Below are positions 63,801 to 64,000 of a stretch of 64,000 bases of DNA, one piece after another. Each line of letters begins with the position of its first letter. Positions within the stretch are counted from its first letter, which is position 1. The stretch is from the NCBI GenBank assembly GCA_937928045.1, contig CALFWO010000032.1, positions 1 through 64,000 on the forward strand, read 5' to 3'. The position numbers were made by a program, and so were the translations under genes. The notes below the pieces were generated by a model. The model did not search any database, was not told the DNA's origin, and was given only the letters and a program-made list of their open reading frames with translations. This DNA is from an uncultured Saprospiraceae bacterium (GTDB taxonomy: Bacteria > Bacteroidota > Bacteroidia > Chitinophagales > Saprospiraceae).

Positions 63801-64000
63801 TTATTTTTTCTTTTTGAATCGATAGCCTAGATCCAATCTGAGATAAGGAATAAATGGAGAATTTTCGATTCCTCGGCCAGCACCAATTCCAAACTCGAAA
63901 ATAAGGCCTTTCTTTGCGACAATCTTTTGTCCTATTTGGAATCCTCCGCCAAAAGCCCCAGGGCCGGCTCCAAGAAAAACACCAACATTAAATCGATCTA
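63801..64000 (-). CDS. Outer-membrane beta-barrel protein, C-terminal end only
   Basis: Reverse-strand frame open from the window edge to a TAA at 63801-63803, about 65 residues. It contains alternating strands FNVGVFLGAGPGAFGGGFQI, GLIFEFGIGAGRG and YLRLDLGYRFKKKK. Glycine-rich strands ending near an aromatic residue suit an outer-membrane barrel such as DUF3575-like or opacity-type families. The start lies outside the window, so family assignment is weak. Confidence 0.6.
   Translation of the reverse strand, partial: DRFNVGVFLGAGPGAFGGGFQIGQKIVAKKGLIFEFGIGAGRGIENSPFIPYLRLDLGYRFKKKK

Overview
The window looks like ordinary chromosome of a low-GC member of the Bacteroidota, probably a free-living or marine gliding-type lineage (Saprospiria or Cytophagia-like; this placement is inference). 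Evidence: several secreted proteins end in type IX secretion (T9SS) sorting domains, a T9SS plug protein (DUF5103) and a DUF5723 outer-membrane protein are present, PKD and lamin-tail repeat proteins occur, candidate -7 boxes fit the Bacteroidota consensus TAnnTTTG, and Shine-Dalgarno sites are almost absent. I saw no rRNA, tRNA, CRISPR array, insertion sequence or integrase.

Layout. 0-5 kb: a truncated lysyl-endopeptidase-like protease, an M14 metallopeptidase and metF. 5-11 kb: a methyltransferase, a carboxypeptidase-regulatory-domain protein, lon and parE. 11-17 kb: an antirepressor-like gene, a vitamin-K-carboxylase-like (HTTM) membrane protein, a YCF48-type propeller lipoprotein, an unknown secreted protein and an S9 peptidase. 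17-23 kb: housekeeping genes yebC, cvpA family, obg, adk, an omega-amidase-like nitrilase, rplY and prs. 23-30 kb: an NfeD/flotillin pair and a 1267-residue secreted protein with a glycosidase-like barrel and eight PKD domains. 30-33 kb: an EamA exporter, a stand-alone SET-domain protein, an orphan histidine kinase and a broken T9SS cargo gene. 33-38 kb: gamma-carbonic-anhydrase-like and TraB/GumN proteins, a ParA ATPase with a ribbon-helix-helix-like partner, a divergent S24 (LexA/CI-type) repressor with repeated AT-rich operators, and rlmB. 38-47 kb: an M36 fungalysin-like protease, a coiled-coil protein, asd and a lamin-tail-domain protein. 47-55 kb: a degenerate EEP-fold membrane protein overlapping dgkA, a DUF5723 protein, unknown secreted proteins, a GNAT protein, pcm, two tandem short secreted paralogues and tadA. 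55-64 kb: guaB, the T9SS plug protein, a TolC/HlyD pair, a DUF2064 protein, a bacilliredoxin, a pseudo-receiver/Hpt protein, pdxH and the end of an outer-membrane beta-barrel gene.

How it fits together. Most genes are short transcription units separated by clear hairpin terminators, many of them bidirectional between convergent genes. A recurring theme is the cell surface: proteases, an apparent glycosidase and adhesin-like repeat proteins are exported, probably through the T9SS. No large gene cluster stands out as a dedicated new system. The most unusual local units are the ParA plus RHH-like pair with its divergent S24 repressor (34.7-37.0 kb), the alternating PKD-dyad glycosidase (25.7-29.5 kb), the pseudo-receiver/Hpt protein (62.2-62.9 kb), the active-site-substituted EEP protein (46.9-47.8 kb), the tandem catalytic-domain-free secreted modules (52.6-54.1 kb) and the remnant T9SS cargo gene (32.6-33.0 kb). 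Several best starts are downstream ATGs or genuine TTG codons; this is stated in each entry.
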